DNA of 7,101 nt from Alphaproteobacteria bacterium (lineage in GTDB: Bacteria > Pseudomonadota > Alphaproteobacteria > Micropepsales > Micropepsaceae), in the NCBI GenBank assembly GCA_017307315.1, contig JAFKFF010000317.1:1-7101 (forward strand). The letters are read 5' to 3'. Positions 6,012-7,101 of the stretch are shown here, piece after piece (position 1 is the first letter of the stretch; the number at the start of each line of letters is the position of its first letter). A program made the translations under genes and the position numbers. The notes under the pieces are model-generated. The model had not been told where the DNA came from, ran no database searches, and worked only from the letters and a program-made list of their open reading frames with translations.

Positions 6012-6115
6012 AAGCGGCGCAGGGTGACCCCCTTCGTCGCTTTCTTCTTTAGGCGCGTCCGGAAGTCCACAAGGCCAAGGCGCAGGTGTCAACTCTAAGA
6101 CGGGTAGGTGCTTGA

Positions 6116-6589
6116 ATGGCTCGACTCAATCTGGTGGCGGCGAACAAAGAAGCAAGGGCGCCCCGCGTCCGCGCGACTGCGAGGCCCGTTCCGGTCGTCG
6201 TTCCCTCGAACGACGATCAAAAAGATCACTTCATCACCAAGAATGGCCTCTCCTATGCGGGCAGCCATCTCATCATCGACCTTTGGGAAGCCGAAGGCCT
6301 GAATGAGCGCGACCGCATCGAAGCGGCGCTGATCGACGCGGTGAAGGAAGCGAAAGCGACGCTTTTGCATATCCATCTGCACACCTTCGAAGAAGGCGGC
6401 GGGATCTCCGGCGTGGCGGTCCTGGCGGAAAGCCATATCTCCGTCCACACCTGGCCGGAAAAGGGCTATGCCGCGTTCGACGTCTTCATGTGCGGCGATG
6501 CGGAGCCCAGGAAGGCGCTGGACGTCTTCAAGCGCGCCTTCAATCCCGGCCGCGTCGTGGTCGGCGAGCACAAGCGCGGCGTCGTCTGA
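6116..6589 (+). CDS. speD: S-adenosylmethionine decarboxylase proenzyme, class 1b
   Basis: A 157-residue proenzyme that cleaves itself to form a pyruvoyl group and then decarboxylates S-adenosylmethionine to supply aminopropyl groups for SpeE. The core runs from GSHLIIDLWEA (49-59) through HIHLHTFEEGGGISGVAVL to AESHISVHTWPEKGYAAFD (104-122). Cleavage is expected between Glu105 and Ser106; Ser106, His111 and Cys126 are spaced exactly as Ser63, His68 and Cys83 in the Thermotoga maritima enzyme. An N-terminal extension of about 44 residues precedes the core; its first 36 are rich in Arg, Ala and Val and low in acidic residues. No internal Met offers a shorter start before the core. The C-terminus stops soon after EHKRG, shorter than in Thermotoga. 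TAGGTG at 6105-6110 is a weak ribosome site. A strong terminator follows, so it is probably monocistronic. Confidence 0.96.
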   Translation: MARLNLVAANKEARAPRVRATARPVPVVVPSNDDQKDHFITKNGLSYAGSHLIIDLWEAEGLNERDRIEAALIDAVKEAKATLLHIHLHTFEEGGGISGVAVLAESHISVHTWPEKGYAAFDVFMCGDAEPRKALDVFKRAFNPGRVVVGEHKRGVV

Positions 6590-6600
6590 TCTTCTGACGC

Positions 6601-6622
6601 GTTAACCTCGCGAGAATTAACC
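6601..6622. promoter_or_regulatory. Paired TTAACC motifs around a CTCGCGAG palindrome
   Basis: Two TTAACC hexamers, at 6602-6607 and 6617-6622, lie 15 bp apart as direct repeats. The flanks also form an inverted repeat (GTTAA 6601-6605, TTAAC 6617-6621) around CTCGCGAG (6607-6614). TTAACC resembles half-sites of the alphaproteobacterial cell-cycle regulator CtrA, but the 11-bp gap between TTAA cores does not fit the classic 7-bp full site. It sits upstream of the terminator, between speD and the oxidoreductase gene. Confidence 0.25.
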
Positions 6623-6653
6623 AAGGGCGGAAACACACGGTTTCCGCCCTTTT
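6623..6653 (+). terminator. Intrinsic terminator after speD
   Basis: AAGGGCGGAAAC (6623-6634) pairs perfectly over 12 bp with GTTTCCGCCCTT (6640-6651) around a 5-nt loop, and the stem runs into TTTT (6650-6653). It begins 33 bp after the speD stop. The AAGGG side also gives a short A-tract on the opposite strand, but no gene reads toward it from that side within the window. It separates speD from the downstream oxidoreductase gene, which must have its own promoter or depend on readthrough. Confidence 0.88.
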
Positions 6654-6703
6654 CGCATGCGCGTATCCTGTCCGTCCCCGAAAGGTTTCCAGCAGGATAA
6701 GGC

Positions 6704-7101
6704 TTGCGGTACGACGCGGCGATCATAGGCGCAGGCGCGGACGGGCTGACCGCCGCCACCACGCTCGCCAATGCCGGCATGAGCGTGGTCGTGCTGGAGC
6801 GCGCGCGCCGTCCCGGCGGGCGCCTGGCCACCGTGGAATTTCATCCCGGCCATTTCGCTTCGCCTTACGCCGACGCCGTGCCGCAAGTGCCGCCGGCCAT
6901 CGCACGCGTCATGGACCTCGATCTGCGCCCTATCGAGGATTTGCCGGCGCCCTTGCGGGCCATCCGGGACGGCGCGCTGGCGCGCGCGTTTGCCCTGGCG
7001 ATGGAGAAGCCGGACTCGGGTGCCTTGGCGCGCTGGCTGGCGCCCGCGCCCGATCCCTGGCCGGGCGAGGAACTGGCGACGGCGGAACTGGCGGCCTGGC
7101 C
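6704..7101 (+). CDS. FAD-dependent oxidoreductase, phytoene-desaturase/amine-oxidase-like (5' part only)
   Basis: The first 132 codons of a flavoprotein cut by the window end. It opens with a dinucleotide-binding fold, YDAAIIGAGADGLTAATTLA (3-22), matching GxGxxG, with Glu32 at the end of the second strand (VVVLERARRPGGR) as expected for binding the FAD ribose. The ERxxRPGGR segment is typical of CrtI/amine-oxidase-like NAD(P)/FAD oxidoreductases. The substrate cannot be named from this part. The start must be TTG 6704: an in-frame TAA stands at 6698-6700, the next in-frame ATG (6779) would remove the FAD motif, and AGGA at 6694-6697 is ideally spaced (6 nt). A TTG start may lower expression. 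It follows the speD terminator. Confidence 0.88.
   Translation, partial: MRYDAAIIGAGADGLTAATTLANAGMSVVVLERARRPGGRLATVEFHPGHFASPYADAVPQVPPAIARVMDLDLRPIEDLPAPLRAIRDGALARAFALAMEKPDSGALARWLAPAPDPWPGEELATAELAAW

Noticed and set aside
5757..6092. 111-codon minus-strand frame in the speE-speD spacer
   Set aside because: It overlaps the speE start in another frame, is Pro/Ala-rich, and shows no domain or good ribosome site.
6088..6093. Perfect TTGACA on the minus strand as a distal speE promoter
   Set aside because: At 17 bp the -10 would be TGGACT, which is poor, and the leader would be very long; the 5853-5881 candidate fits better.
152..6127. GANTC (CcrM-type) sites, for example at 152-156, 4815-4819 and 6123-6127
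   Set aside because: Scattered five-base motifs at about chance level; no clustering that would support regulation.

Overview
This GC-rich, densely coding window looks like a chromosomal segment of an alphaproteobacterium. The evidence is a thioredoxin-TPR chaperedoxin (CnoX type, with an intact WCGPC site) followed by a LON-domain protein, a Trm112-like protein with a degenerate cysteine site, and a DUF971 protein; an alphaproteobacterial-style SpeE ending in GVPF...VPTYIGGFM; and GC-rich two-hairpin intergenic repeats. I cannot place the genus. Nothing points to a phage, plasmid, transposon, CRISPR array or tRNA/rRNA gene.

Layout. Positions 1-146 hold a two-hairpin repeat element and no convincing gene. 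A LexA-like repressor (HTH plus S24 peptidase domain, minus strand, 147-785) is divergent from pyrD (868-1908), and the 82-bp space between them carries a 13-bp palindrome that is a good operator candidate. After pyrD come two and a half tandem copies of an 82-83 bp element of the same repeat family (1923-2116), then a small TetR-type regulator (2125-2670). This regulator ends 3 bp from the end of a four-gene minus-strand operon read as cnoX, LON-domain protein, trm112-like, DUF971 (4778 down to 2674), whose gaps are 6 bp, 1 bp and a 14-bp overlap. A third repeat site (4874-4950) separates cnoX from speE (minus, 4954-5820). A 295-bp spacer with a candidate speE promoter and two further hairpins separates speE from the divergent speD (6116-6589). 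speD ends at a strong intrinsic terminator (6623-6653), followed by the start of an FAD-dependent oxidoreductase (TTG start at 6704, running off the window).

How the genes work together. speD and speE form a spermidine module: SpeD makes decarboxylated S-adenosylmethionine and SpeE transfers its aminopropyl group to a diamine. The cnoX operon looks like a protein-quality and small-adaptor cluster. pyrD is the quinone-dependent dihydroorotate dehydrogenase of pyrimidine synthesis and may share its control region with the self-cleaving-type repressor. Most genes are ordinary housekeeping genes. The points most worth a second look are the structured repeat family, the palindromes in the two divergent promoter regions, and several departures from consensus in SpeE. 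I did not find evidence for a wholly new system.
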